Made by a program: the position numbers and the translations under genes. A stretch of 64,000 nt of DNA from Pseudomonas bharatica CSV86 (lineage in GTDB: Bacteria > Pseudomonadota > Gammaproteobacteria > Pseudomonadales > Pseudomonadaceae). Positions 19,118-27,365 of the stretch are shown here, piece after piece (position 1 is the stretch's first letter; each line of letters opens with the position of its first letter). Under the pieces are notes generated by a model that searched no databases, was not told the DNA's origin, and saw nothing but the letters and a program-made list of their open reading frames with translations. The stretch spans positions 1,116,001 through 1,180,000 of the forward strand of contig NZ_AMWJ02000001.1 of the NCBI RefSeq assembly GCF_000319305.2, in the 5' to 3' direction.

Positions 19118-19947
19118 ATGCACCCCGCTGCAGAACACTCCCCGCTGGGTAAATCCAGCGAATACGTCTCCACCTACACCCCGTCCCTGCTGTTTCCCAT
19201 CCCGCGCCTGGCGAAGTGGGCGGAGCTGGGCGTCAGCGGCGACAACCTGCCGTGGCAGGGCGTCGACTTCTGGAACTGCTTCGAGCTGTCCTGGCTGCTG
19301 CCTTCGGGCAAGCCGGTGGTGGCCATCGGCGAGTTCGCCATTCCTGCCGACTCGCCGAACATCATCGAGTCCAAGTCGTTCAAGTTGTATCTCAATTCGT
19401 TGAACCAGACGCCATTCGACTCCACCGAGGCGTTGCAGGCGTGCCTGGTGAAAGACCTCAGTGCCGCCGCCGGCAAGCCTGTGGGCGTGCGCATCCGCAG
19501 CCTGGGTGAAGTTTTTGGGGAGGGTGTAACGAGCCTGCCGGGCAGTGCATCGACGACCTCGATGTCAGCATCAGCAACTATGAGCAGCCGCAGCCGGAAC
19601 TGCTGCGTTGCAACCGGGACAAGCCGGTCGAACAGGTTCTGCACAGCCACCTGCTGAAATCCAACTGCCCGGTCACCGGCCAGCCGGACTGGGGCAGCGT
19701 GGTGGTGGACTATCGTGGGCCGGAGCTGGATGCGGCGAGTCTGCTGGGCTATCTGGTCAGCTTCCGCCAGCATGCGGATTTCCATGAGCAATGCGTGGAG
19801 CGGATCTGGCTGGACCTCAAGCGCCTGCTCGATCCCGAGCACCTGACTGTGTATGCGCGCTATGTGCGGCGCGGCGGGCTGGATATCAATCCGTACCGGA
19901 GCATGGGGCCGGTCGAGGTGGATAACCGGCGGTTGGTGCGGCAGTAA
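19118..19947 (+). pseudogene. queF: NADPH-dependent 7-cyano-7-deazaguanine reductase QueF, frameshifted
   Basis: QueF reduces preQ0 to preQ1 in queuosine biosynthesis. ATG 19118 opens [16 protein letters not shown]; the first frame reads to 'GEGVTSLPG' near 19540, and the second continues with '[15 protein letters not shown]', '[13 protein letters not shown]' and '[13 protein letters not shown]' to the stop at 19947. Adding one G to the GGG at about 19540 restores the canonical '[10 protein letters not shown]'. The conserved family residues are present, so the break is more likely a consensus error than loss of gene function. Confidence 0.88.
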
Positions 19948-19958
19948 CCATTATCTGA

Positions 19959-20062
19959 AGAGCCCCGCGGCCCCTGTGGGAGCTGGCTTGCCAGCGATAG
20001 CGGTGGTGGGCTCACCATTGCAATCGCTGGCAAGCCAGCTCCCACAGGGGCCGCGGGGCTCT
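19959..20062. repeat. Perfect 40-bp inverted repeat built from REP elements
   Basis: Arm 19959-19998 is the exact reverse complement of 20023-20062, with a 24-base loop. The arms contain the REP core (GGGAGCTGGCTTGCCAGCG) and an outer GC-rich extension (AGAGCCCCGCGGCCCC). The pair sits between the 3' ends of convergent queF and the DUF4404 gene, so it may serve as a bidirectional transcript end. Confidence 0.9.
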
Positions 20063-20067
20063 TTGGA

Positions 20068-20331
20068 TTAGATTCCCATGCTCTGCAAGCTTTGCACGAT
20101 ATTGCGCAGGGTCGCCGTCAGCCCCGGGTGATCCACCTCGAAGCGCTCCACCGCCAGGTTCACACCGTCCACCAGGTTGTTGTCCTGGGTCGCGGCCTCG
20201 AGCTTGATCTGGGCATCGATCTGCTGCATCAGTTCATGCAGGTGGAGGCGCTCTTCTTCCGAGAGCGGCGGATCCTGCTCCAGTTGCTGGCGCAGGGTGT
20301 CGAGCTGGTGTTGCAGATCGCTGTTGGACAT
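20068..20331 (-). CDS. DUF4404 family protein
   Basis: 87 residues from ATG 20331 (MSNSDLQHQLDTLRQQLEQ), preceded by GAAGGG. Acidic, largely helical (heptad-like N-terminal half), with the conserved 'RFEVDHPGLTATLRNIVQSLQSMGI' end that defines this small cytoplasmic Pseudomonas family. Function unknown. Monocistronic, convergent with queF. Confidence 0.8.
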   Translation of the reverse strand: MSNSDLQHQLDTLRQQLEQDPPLSEEERLHLHELMQQIDAQIKLEAATQDNNLVDGVNLAVERFEVDHPGLTATLRNIVQSLQSMGI

Positions 20332-20441
20332 GGCGATTTCCCTTCTATCAATAGGCACAGCCATGGACCTTCGGCGCTGGCGAAAGGTCCATGCGACGTT
20401 TGACAGATTAATCCACGCCGCCCCGCTTTGCATGATCCGGA

Positions 20442-21032
20442 TCAGGGCTTCTCGCCCTTGATCCGGCGCTGGCCGATATCCGCCAGGCAGTCCGCCAGTT
20501 CCTGCAGATGGTCGATCACCGAGTGGACGCCAAGCCCGAACAATTGCAGGGTGGCCTGGCCGCGCTTGCGCTCGCGCTGCTTGTCGTCCAGCGCCTGCCA
20601 TTGTTCCTGCGACAGGCCGCACAGCGGCCCGCAGGCGGCCAGGCCGATGGTCCACAGGCCGGCATTGAGGCCGGCCTGGAGCAGGCGCGGATCACCACTG
20701 ACCAGCACGCAGCCGTCGAGCCGGGCGACGTCGATCTGCATCAGCGCTTTCCAGCACGCATCCGGCGCCGGCCATGGCCTGGCATCGCCATGGTGGACCG
20801 CGTGCAACCAGCCGGGCAGGGCATGGCTGAGGTGCTTGCCGTGCTCGGCGGCGACATCATCGAGCCAGGCGCAGGGCACCTGGTGACGATGCAGCCAGGC
20901 AAGTACGTCGAGCGCGCCGGGCGTGGGCCGGGCCGCAACCGTCCCGGCCGCGTCCAGGCCGGTCCCGCCGAAATCGACCAGGCAGCCACGTAGTCCGAAC
21001 AGTAGCGCAGTGAAGGCGGGAGCATGAGGCAT
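20442..21032 (-). CDS. HAD-like hydrolase with altered motif I
   Basis: 196 residues resembling phosphonoacetaldehyde-hydrolase-like HAD proteins: 'TPGALDVLAWLHRHQVPCAWLDD' (motif II-like turn) and 'VLVSGDPRLLQAGLNAGLWTIGLA' (motif IV-like). The N-terminal motif I reads 'LLFGLRGCLVDFGGT', so the usual nucleophilic Asp of D-x-D-G-T is replaced. It may be an inactive or regulatory paralogue. Its substrate cannot be told from the sequence. It starts 175 bp before the divergent mlaA gene. Confidence 0.65.
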   Translation of the reverse strand: MPHAPAFTALLFGLRGCLVDFGGTGLDAAGTVAARPTPGALDVLAWLHRHQVPCAWLDDVAAEHGKHLSHALPGWLHAVHHGDARPWPAPDACWKALMQIDVARLDGCVLVSGDPRLLQAGLNAGLWTIGLAACGPLCGLSQEQWQALDDKQRERKRGQATLQLFGLGVHSVIDHLQELADCLADIGQRRIKGEKP

Positions 21033-21207
21033 GGCAACATCCCTGAAATAGCCGGGACCTTACCGACTGCGGATGACGATTTGGTGACGGGTCGGTCAAG
21101 CCGGTGGCGTCAACTATTTGCGACGCGGCCTTCGCCAGGCTTTATACTTGTCTACTTTGGCGCGGAGTCCTGGGGGCTCCGTTCGACCTTCATCCAGGAG
21201 AATTGCT

Positions 21208-21912
21208 ATGCGTGGGATCGGTACGGGAGTGCTCGATCGTTTGTTCCGGGCCAGTGTCTGCGCGACCGCGCTGCTGGCGCCACTGGCGGCCCAGGCGGCT
21301 ACCGAGGAGGACCCTTGGGAAAGCGTCAACCGGCCCATCTTCCGCTTCAACGACACGGTCGATACCTATGCGCTGAAACCTCTTGCCCAGGGCTACCGCT
21401 ACATCACCCCGCAATTCCTCGAGGATGGCATCCACAACATCTTCCTGAACCTGGGCGACGTGACCAACCTGGCCAACAACATCCTCCAGCTCAAGCCCCA
21501 TGCGGCGGGCGTGGATACCGCGCGGCTGATCGTCAACACCACCTTCGGTCTCGGTGGCTTCTTCGATGTCGGCACCAAGATGGGCCTGCAGCGCAACGAC
21601 GAAGACTTCGGCCAGACCCTCGGCTACTGGGGCATCGGTAGCGGACCCTACGTGATGCTGCCGCTGCTCGGCCCGAGCACGGTGCGCGATGCCCTGGCCA
21701 AGTACCCGGACACCTACACCGAGCCCTACCAGTACATCGACCACGTCCCGACCCGCAACACCATCCGCGCGGTGGATGTGGTGGATACCCGGGCCAGCCT
21801 GCTGCAGGCCGAGAAGATGATCCAGGGCGACAAATACATCTTCATTCGCAACGCCTACCTGCAGAACCGCGAGTTCAAGGTCAAGGATGGTCAGGTCGAA
21901 GACGATTTCTGA
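21208..21912 (+). CDS. mlaA: MlaA (VacJ) outer-membrane lipid asymmetry protein
   Basis: 234 residues from ATG 21208, preceded by AGGAGAATT. N-terminal signal peptide (cut near 'AAQAATEE'), then the MlaA signature 'DPWESVNRPIFRFNDTVD' and 'FVMLPLLGPST'-like segment 'PYVMLPLLGPSTVRD'. Takes misplaced phospholipids from the outer leaflet and passes them to MlaC. The signal peptide shows no clear lipobox, unlike the E. coli protein, so anchoring may differ. Followed by a strong stem-loop. Confidence 0.92.
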   Translation: MRGIGTGVLDRLFRASVCATALLAPLAAQAATEEDPWESVNRPIFRFNDTVDTYALKPLAQGYRYITPQFLEDGIHNIFLNLGDVTNLANNILQLKPHAAGVDTARLIVNTTFGLGGFFDVGTKMGLQRNDEDFGQTLGYWGIGSGPYVMLPLLGPSTVRDALAKYPDTYTEPYQYIDHVPTRNTIRAVDVVDTRASLLQAEKMIQGDKYIFIRNAYLQNREFKVKDGQVEDDF

Positions 21913-21967
21913 TTTGTTGCGAAATGCAAAAAAACGCGGGCTGCGGGTTGATGCGTTCCAGCCAGTA

Positions 21968-21994
21968 ATTCGGGGCCGCCAAGCGGCCCCGAAT
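21968..21994 (+). terminator. Strong stem-loop after mlaA
   Basis: A perfect 12-bp stem (ATTCGGGGCCGC / GCGGCCCCGAAT) with a 3-base CAA loop, 56 bp after the mlaA stop. It has no clear T-run, so it may be a terminator or a mRNA-protecting hairpin. Confidence 0.6.
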
Positions 21995-22287
21995 CGTTCG
22001 GATGAGCCAATTGCATGCCGTCATCCTTCCATTGGGTTGCCACAAAACGGTTTTTTATAACTACCGGTGATTTGCCCGCCATGCCCCGTCGCAAGCGCAC
22101 TGCTGTACGCTTGAAACGCCTGACGGATGGGAGTACCGTCTGCGCCTTACAGGGCACCTCTGCCTGTTGCCGGTCAGGCGTTCCGACCGCAACCCGTAAA
22201 GGCAGAGAGGCTAGAAGAGAATCCAGTACGTGAGCTCCAGCCTGTCGAGCCACCTACGCCAACCTATTTCTGGCGCCGTTTGCCCAC
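21995..22287 (+). other. Non-coding stretch with possible 5' UTR structure before rssB
   Basis: No convincing gene. CGCCTGAC (22117-22124) pairs with GTCAGGCG (22173-22180), and further GC-rich complementarity (GACGG / CCGTC, CAGGG / CCTCTG) suggests a folded RNA of about 64 nt, roughly 110 bp before the rssB start. It could be a structured leader or a small RNA. Only the inverted repeat is seen; function is unknown. Confidence 0.3.
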
Positions 22288-23472
22288 ATGCAGAAAACCA
22301 GTGCAACGCTGCTGATAATCGATGACGACGACGTGGTGCGCGAGAGTCTCGCCGCCTATCTGGAAGACAGCGGTTTCAGTGTCCTGCAGGCGAGCAATGG
22401 CCAGCAGGGTCTCGAAGTGTTCGAACAGGATCGGCCCGACCTTGTGATCTGCGATTTGCGCATGCCGCAAATGGGCGGTCTCGAGCTGATCCGCCAGGTC
22501 ACCGAGCGCGCGCCCGACCTGCCGGTGATCGTGGTTTCCGGTGCCGGGGTGATGAACGATGCCGTCGAAGCCCTGCGTCTCGGTGCTGCCGACTACCTGA
22601 TCAAGCCCCTGGAAGACCTCGCCGTGCTGGAGCACTCGGTGCGCCGTGCCCTCGACCGCGCGCGCCTGGTGCTGGAAAACCAGCGCTACCGGGACAAGCT
22701 CGAAGCTGCCAATCGCGAACTGGAAGCCAGCCTGCACCTGCTGCAGGAGGACCAGACCGCCGGACGCCAGGTGCAGATGAACATGCTCCCGGAAAACCCG
22801 TGGCAGTGTGGCGGGTTCTCCTTCGAGCACCAGATCATTCCGTCGTTGTACCTGTCCGGCGATTTCACTGACTACTTCCGCGTCGACGAGCGGCGTATCG
22901 CCTTCTACCTGGCGGACGTTTCCGGACATGGTGCGTCTTCGGCGTTCGTTACCGTATTGCTGAAGTTCATGACCACCCGGCTGCTGTTCGAATTCAAGCG
23001 TGCCGGTTCGCTGCGTGACTTCAAGCCGTCGGAAGTGCTCAGCCACATCAACCGCGGCCTGATCAACTGCAAGCTGGGCAAGCACGTGACCATGGTCGGC
23101 GGTGTCATCGACGAAGACTCCGGCCTGTTGACATACGCCATCGGTGGCCATCTGCCGCTGCCGGTGCTGTTCACGCCGGGGCAGGGCCGCTATCTCGAAG
23201 GGCGTGGCCTGCCGGTCGGTCTGTTCGACGAGGCGAGCTACCAGGACCATGTGCTGGAGCTGCCGGAGAAGTTCAGCCTGACCTTGCTTTCCGACGGCAT
23301 TCTTGACCTTTTGCCCGGCGAGACACTCAAAGATAAAGAAGCGGCCCTGCCTGAGATCATCAGGGACGCGGGCGGCAGCCTGGATGGCCTGCGCCGACGA
23401 TTCGAATTGGCTACGCTTGGGGAGATGCCGGATGATATCGCCCTATTGGTGTTGAGCAGGAACCTTCAATGA
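22288..23472 (+). CDS. rssB: Response regulator with PP2C phosphatase domain, RssB
   Basis: 394 residues. An N-terminal receiver domain ('IIDDDDVVRESL', phospho-acceptor 'LVICDLRMPQMGG', 'YLIKPLED') is joined by a coiled-coil (about 130-165) to a PPM/SpoIIE-like phosphatase domain ('LSGDFTDYF', 'ADVSGHGASSAFVT', 'GGHLPLPV'). In Pseudomonas RssB dephosphorylates the anti-sigma antagonist RssC and so influences RpoS-dependent gene expression. Overlaps rssC by 4 bp (ATGA). Frame intact. Confidence 0.93.
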   Translation: MQKTSATLLIIDDDDVVRESLAAYLEDSGFSVLQASNGQQGLEVFEQDRPDLVICDLRMPQMGGLELIRQVTERAPDLPVIVVSGAGVMNDAVEALRLGAADYLIKPLEDLAVLEHSVRRALDRARLVLENQRYRDKLEAANRELEASLHLLQEDQTAGRQVQMNMLPENPWQCGGFSFEHQIIPSLYLSGDFTDYFRVDERRIAFYLADVSGHGASSAFVTVLLKFMTTRLLFEFKRAGSLRDFKPSEVLSHINRGLINCKLGKHVTMVGGVIDEDSGLLTYAIGGHLPLPVLFTPGQGRYLEGRGLPVGLFDEASYQDHVLELPEKFSLTLLSDGILDLLPGETLKDKEAALPEIIRDAGGSLDGLRRRFELATLGEMPDDIALLVLSRNLQ

Positions 23473-23951
23473 GTACCGGTAGAATCCAGTTCGCCGAACA
23501 GAACGGCACCTTTGTTCTGAAATTTGTCGGTGAAGTGCGCCTGACCCTGTGTTCGGCGCTGGATGCAACTATTGAGAAGATCTTCACCGCGCTGAATTTC
23601 TCGGCGATCGTCATCGATCTGACGGAAACCCAGAGCATCGACAGCACCACGCTCGGCCTGCTGGCCAAGCTGTCGATCCTGTCGCGGCAGAAGGTCGGCC
23701 TGCTGCCGACCGTGGTCACCACCCATGCCGACATCACCCGCCTATTGCAATCGATGGGCTTCGATCAGGTGTTCAACATCGTCGATCGCCCGATTCCCTG
23801 CCCGGAATGCCTGACCGACCTGCCGTCCCAAGACCAGGACGAAGAAGTGGTGCGCTCCAAGGTGCTGGAGGCGCACAAGATCCTCATGGGATTGAATGAC
23901 TCCAACCGGGAGGCCTTCCATGACCTGGTGAGTGCGCTGGAGCGCAGCTAG
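23469..23951 (+). CDS. rssC: Anti-anti-sigma factor RssC
   Basis: 160 residues with a STAS domain: 'VGEVRLTLCSALDATIEKIF' and 'IDLTETQSIDSTTLGLLAKL', where the Ser in 'IDSTTLG' matches the phosphorylated residue of SpoIIAA-like antagonists. The C-terminal extension (about 115-160) is charged and helical. Translationally coupled to rssB, its predicted phosphatase. A REP pair follows the stop. Confidence 0.92.
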   Translation: MSTGRIQFAEQNGTFVLKFVGEVRLTLCSALDATIEKIFTALNFSAIVIDLTETQSIDSTTLGLLAKLSILSRQKVGLLPTVVTTHADITRLLQSMGFDQVFNIVDRPIPCPECLTDLPSQDQDEEVVRSKVLEAHKILMGLNDSNREAFHDLVSALERS

Positions 23952-23957
23952 CTCTCC

Positions 23958-24044
23958 AGGGCCTCATCGCTGGCAAGCCAGCTCCCACGGTGACCGCATA
24001 CACCGCTGGACCTGTGGGAGCTGGCTTGCCAGCGATGAGGCCCT
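23958..24044. repeat. Inverted pair of REP elements
   Basis: Arm 23958-23988 (CAGGGCCTCATCGCTGGC...) is inverted at 24014-24044 (GTGGGAGCTGGCTTGCC...). Same repeat family as at 5893-6048. It lies between convergent rssC and the phoD-like remnant, and its right arm touches the latter's stop codon. Confidence 0.85.
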
Positions 24045-25090
24045 CAGTCTCGCCGCAAAAACTCGGTAGCCTCCGCGCCATCCGCATTCAACTGATAGAT
24101 CCGCTCCGGCTGCCCCGCCTCATTGAAGAACACCTGCCCCAGCCCCGCGCTGTTCCACAGCCGCTCCCCGGCCTCGCTATGGCTCGGCACCCGCGGCACC
24201 ACCTCCATCGAGCGCCGCCGGGTAAACCAGTTCAGCGGCGAGCGCGGTGAATACAGCCAGCGATTCAAGCGGTCGAACACTTCCAGCAAGCGCGCCGGAA
24301 AGCGGTTCTTGATGCCGCTGCTGGTGATCTGCCACAGGTGCGGACTGCGCTGGCGATGGCGAATCAGCACCTCGTAGACGAACGAGTAATGCACGTCCCC
24401 TGACAGGATCACGTAATGTCCCGGTGTCCGTGAGTGACGGAAGATATTCAGGATGACCTGCGCCGCACCGCGGTGTGCCATCCAGTTTTCCGCGTCCACC
24501 AGCAGCGGGTAGCCGCACCAGCTGAATACCTTCTGCACCGTCTCGATCAGCTTCACTCCGAAGATCGGCGCCGGCGAGACGATGATCGCCGAGGGATGGT
24601 CGAGCAGGGCCTGTTGCAGTTCGCTCAGCGCTTCCCAGTCGAGCAGGCCCGAGGGCTTCTGCAGGTTGCTTTCGCTGCGCCAGCGCCGGGTGCGGGTGTC
24701 CAGCACCAGCAGGGTCGGGCTGGTCGGCAGCACGAAATGCCATGCGCTGAAGCGCAGCAGATCGTTGATCAGTTCGTCCTGCGCCGGGCTGTCCAGGTGA
24801 CCATCAGCTCCGGCGCTGGCGAACAGCCCACGGCACTCGTCCAGCAGGTCGGCAAAGGCATCCGGGTTGTTGCCCCAGCCCTGGCACAGCAGGTAGGCGA
24901 GCAGGGCATTGCCGATGATCCGGCGGGAGAAGGGGTGGCCGTAGGCGGTTTCCTCCCATTGGGCCGAGAGGTTCCAGTCATCGGTGACATCGTGGCCATC
25001 ATAATCTTGAGTGACCGTCGTGTGGACATGACGGAAGCCAAGCGCGTGCTGGGTTTCATAGATTTCCTGCATGTCCATATGGACGAAGTA
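24044..25090 (-). pseudogene. PhoD-like alkaline phosphatase D family protein, 5' end lost to the island
   Basis: The C-terminal ~345 residues of a calcineurin-like/PhoD phosphatase. 'HDVTDDWNLSAQW' and 'VHYSFVYEVLIRHRQ' (metal-ligand His in 'ILSGDVHYSF') are typical. Family similarity begins around 'VHMDMQEIYETQHALGFRH'; upstream of that the frame (VSRTDVDIINRKS...) no longer resembles the family, and the DNA changes to AT-rich island sequence. I read this as a core gene cut by integration of the element to the right. The missing 5' part is not in the window and would be expected at the far island end. The exact junction within 25073-25120 is not resolvable here. Confidence 0.75.
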
Positions 25091-25121
25091 AAATACGGAC
25101 TTTCTGTTGATTATGTCTACA
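25073..25121. other. Left boundary of the genomic island (att-like junction)
   Basis: Core phoD-like coding sequence gives way to AT-rich DNA here. The palindrome GTCCATATGGAC (25073-25084) lies at the edge and could be part of an integration site, or could be only the codons of 'HMDM'. The junction abuts the stop codon of the last recombination-operon gene (25122). Without the other end or an uninterrupted relative, the crossover cannot be fixed. Confidence 0.45.
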
Positions 25122-25565
25122 TCAGTCCTTGAGACCATTTCCCTTCGTGCTCGAAGTAAGATTAAGTGGAAATGAATTCACTATAGATTTCTCTTTTGTA
25201 AGATTTTCAACCTCTAGTTTAAGCCTATGGTTCTCCTCCACCAGTGAGACGACTTTCTGAAGTGCCAACTCAAGTTCCGATTTTATTGTTTGAAGTTCTC
25301 TGTGGTGAACCTGTCTTGCAGTGTTCGCTCTGTGGGGCGTTGGTTGAACGACCGAGTCAAAAGCTGTAGCTCTTGCTTTAGCCGCCGCCTGTATGTCGTT
25401 TATGAGTTCCTTGAATTCTTGGCGGCTTTTCTTTATGGATCCGCGCTTGCGTCCCGCTTCAATAGCGACTGTGTCTTTATTGATTGTGTACGGGGGTTGT
25501 ATGTTGATTGGCGTATTGGTGATCAATCGCTGTAAGGCTGATCGATAATTATCAGTCGCGCTCAT
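25122..25565 (-). CDS. Small coiled-coil protein of the recombination operon (srap-like)
   Basis: About 147 residues from ATG 25565 (MSATDNYRSALQRLI). A basic N-terminal half (GRKRGSIKKSRQEFKEL) precedes a long heptad-rich coiled coil ('ELQTIKSELELALQKVVSLVEENHRLKLEVENL', about 95-130). The ATG overlaps the end of the preceding small frame, so it is the last gene of the minus-strand recombination operon and lies right at the island edge. Position, size and charge fit the auxiliary 'srap' gene of strand-biased circularizing elements, and also Tn554 TnpC-like proteins; assignment is by analogy. Confidence 0.55.
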   Translation of the reverse strand: MSATDNYRSALQRLITNTPINIQPPYTINKDTVAIEAGRKRGSIKKSRQEFKELINDIQAAAKARATAFDSVVQPTPHRANTARQVHHRELQTIKSELELALQKVVSLVEENHRLKLEVENLTKEKSIVNSFPLNLTSSTKGNGLKD

Positions 25566-25716
25566 TCTTATTCTCCATTTTCTCAAGTAATCCTCTTTTC
25601 TTAAGCTCTTTACAGATCGTATCAATCTCTATATCGAGTTGAAGTTTATGTGGGGAGTCTGAGGTGAAAAGTGCCTGCTCTCGCCTTAGTTTGTTTATGG
25701 AGTGTTTAATTTTTTT
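25552..25716 (-). pseudogene. 3' half of a small gene split by IS copy 2
   Basis: The frame ...IKHSINKLRREQALFTSDSP...KNERD ends at TGA 25552 and overlaps the srap-like start. Its beginning is at 28702-28786, on the other side of the IS. Removing the IS and one duplication joins the two parts at an AT-rich run (one A must be added to keep frame). The joined product would be about 85 residues, charged and helical, function unknown. Confidence 0.45.
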
Positions 25717-25892
25717 GGGTATCCGGAATTTCTGGTTGATAAAATGCCAAAGATGTAAAGAAGAAAATCTTTCTCAGCGGATTATCTGATTGATCCTCTT
25801 CAGCCTACTCTACTGCCAATTTTCTGTTTCCACCTTCGCCTGAGTCTTCATAGCGATGCTGACTAGGGAGGACAGCGAGAGCTGGGCAAGCG

Positions 25893-26207
25893 TCAAAGCG
25901 GTTCTGGTTCATGCGCAATCCGGACACCTGCACAACATTCCTCTTGTAAGAAACCGATCAAATTCTCTAGGTGCCCATACTCGGGTATACAGACAATCGT
26001 GCGGCTATGTTTCTCCTGCCGGATCAGCCCTACCTTGGCCATGCGCGCAAGGTGATGTGATAGCGTCGAAGCAGGAATACCCAGCCCCTTCTGGATATCT
26101 CCGACCGAAGCCCCATCATGGCCAGCTTTGACCAGAAAGCGGAACACGGACAGTCGGTGACTATTCCCTAGCTCAGCTAAGCTGGCTGCAACCTTTTCGT
26201 GATCCAT
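25893..26207 (-). CDS. ArsR-family metalloregulator, IS passenger (copy 2)
   Basis: Same 104-residue product as the gene at 9577-9891 (HTH 'PASTLSHHLARMAK', C-terminal 'EECCAGV'). The start is ATG 26207. Here it is transcribed toward the srap-like gene, so read-through from this promoter could reach it. Confidence 0.88.
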   Translation of the reverse strand: MDHEKVAASLAELGNSHRLSVFRFLVKAGHDGASVGDIQKGLGIPASTLSHHLARMAKVGLIRQEKHSRTIVCIPEYGHLENLIGFLQEECCAGVRIAHEPEPL

Positions 26208-26318
26208 AGCACGCCCCAATAATTCGATGTTTCTAGAATTATAGTTGACAGGTCGGATAAACGCAAGTAGGCTGCGTACATCATTTCGACAATACTAGAA
26301 ATATAGGAGTAATATTGA
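26208..26318. promoter_or_regulatory. Divergent promoter/operator (copy 2)
   Basis: Same region as 9466-9576, in opposite orientation: TTGACA with a 17-bp spacer toward the permease, TATAAT toward arsR, and two TTCTAG-N4/5-TCGAA candidate operators. Confidence 0.6.
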
Positions 26319-27353
26319 ATGTCATCTCAACTCCAAGACGCTCTAGGCATGTTCGCCTTTCTCGCTATCGAGCTATCGGTTTTATTCATTGGCATTAGCT
26401 TGCTGGTCGGAGTTCTTCAACGTCACATCCCACCATCCAAGGTGGAAGCGTTACTGACTTCCAGTGGGAAGCGAGGCTATTTTCTTGCTGCTGGTTTAGG
26501 AGCTATAACGCCCTTCTGTAGTTGCTCGACTATCCCCATGTTGAAAGGGTTGATTCGGGCACGGGCCGGTTTTGGGCCGATGATGGTGTTTCTTTTCTCA
26601 TCTCCGTTGCTGAATCCTATCGTCGTCGGCCTGCTGGTTGCCACGTTTGGATGGACACTTACTGCTATCTATGTGCTCGCCGCTTTGGTGGTCGCGGTAG
26701 GTGCCGGATGGCTGCTTCACACGCTTGGCTTCGAGCGTTATGTGCGCCGGACGGCGACACAAGAGAGCAGTGGATGTAGTTCATCAGCAAGCCCGTGCAG
26801 TGCTACATCGACCGCATCGAGTTGCGGCACCAACAGCTGCGACACCACTCCGAAGACGGCTTCTTGCGGGGCTGATAGGAAGACAACAGTCTCTACGTCT
26901 AGCGAATGCTGTGACAGTCAACCCACTGTCACGGTTAAGAAAGAAGGGAAGTACAGTGGTGTGTGGCGGGAAGCTTGGTCGGACTTTATCGATGTGTTGC
27001 CTTACCTGCTCATCGGTATTGCGATTGGCAGCGTGATCTATGGTTTCATGCCCACTGACTTATTGGAGCAGTATGCAGGCCCAGATAATCCCTTTGCCAT
27101 TCCAGTTGCCGCTGTCATCGGCGTGCCGTTGTATATTCGCGCTGAAGCCGTCATACCTCTGGCAGCGGCTCTGATGGCCAAAGGCGTGGGTGCCGGGACG
27201 GTGCTAGCGTTGATCATCGGCAGTGCCGGAGCCAGCCTGACTGAGCTCATTCTGTTGCGCTCTTTGTTCACGCTGAAGCTTTTAGCGGCGTTTTTAGCAG
27301 TCATTTTTGCTATGGCGATGATTGCCGGTTACGCCACCTACCTGTTTTTCTGA
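26319..27353 (+). CDS. ArsP/SO_0444-like permease, IS passenger (copy 2)
   Basis: 344 residues, the same product as at 8431-9465: family motif 'TPFCSCSTIP', Cys/Ser-rich central loop, two membrane bundles. It lies 12 bp before the transposase gene, so one transcript from the ArsR-controlled promoter would also carry tnpA. Confidence 0.85.
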   Translation: MSSQLQDALGMFAFLAIELSVLFIGISLLVGVLQRHIPPSKVEALLTSSGKRGYFLAAGLGAITPFCSCSTIPMLKGLIRARAGFGPMMVFLFSSPLLNPIVVGLLVATFGWTLTAIYVLAALVVAVGAGWLLHTLGFERYVRRTATQESSGCSSSASPCSATSTASSCGTNSCDTTPKTASCGADRKTTVSTSSECCDSQPTVTVKKEGKYSGVWREAWSDFIDVLPYLLIGIAIGSVIYGFMPTDLLEQYAGPDNPFAIPVAAVIGVPLYIRAEAVIPLAAALMAKGVGAGTVLALIIGSAGASLTELILLRSLFTLKLLAAFLAVIFAMAMIAGYATYLFF

Positions 27354-27365
27354 TCAAGGCGGGAG

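Noticed and set aside
5893..24044. Repeated palindromic units as a possible CRISPR array
   Set aside because: They are dispersed REP pairs far apart, not regularly spaced direct repeats with spacers.
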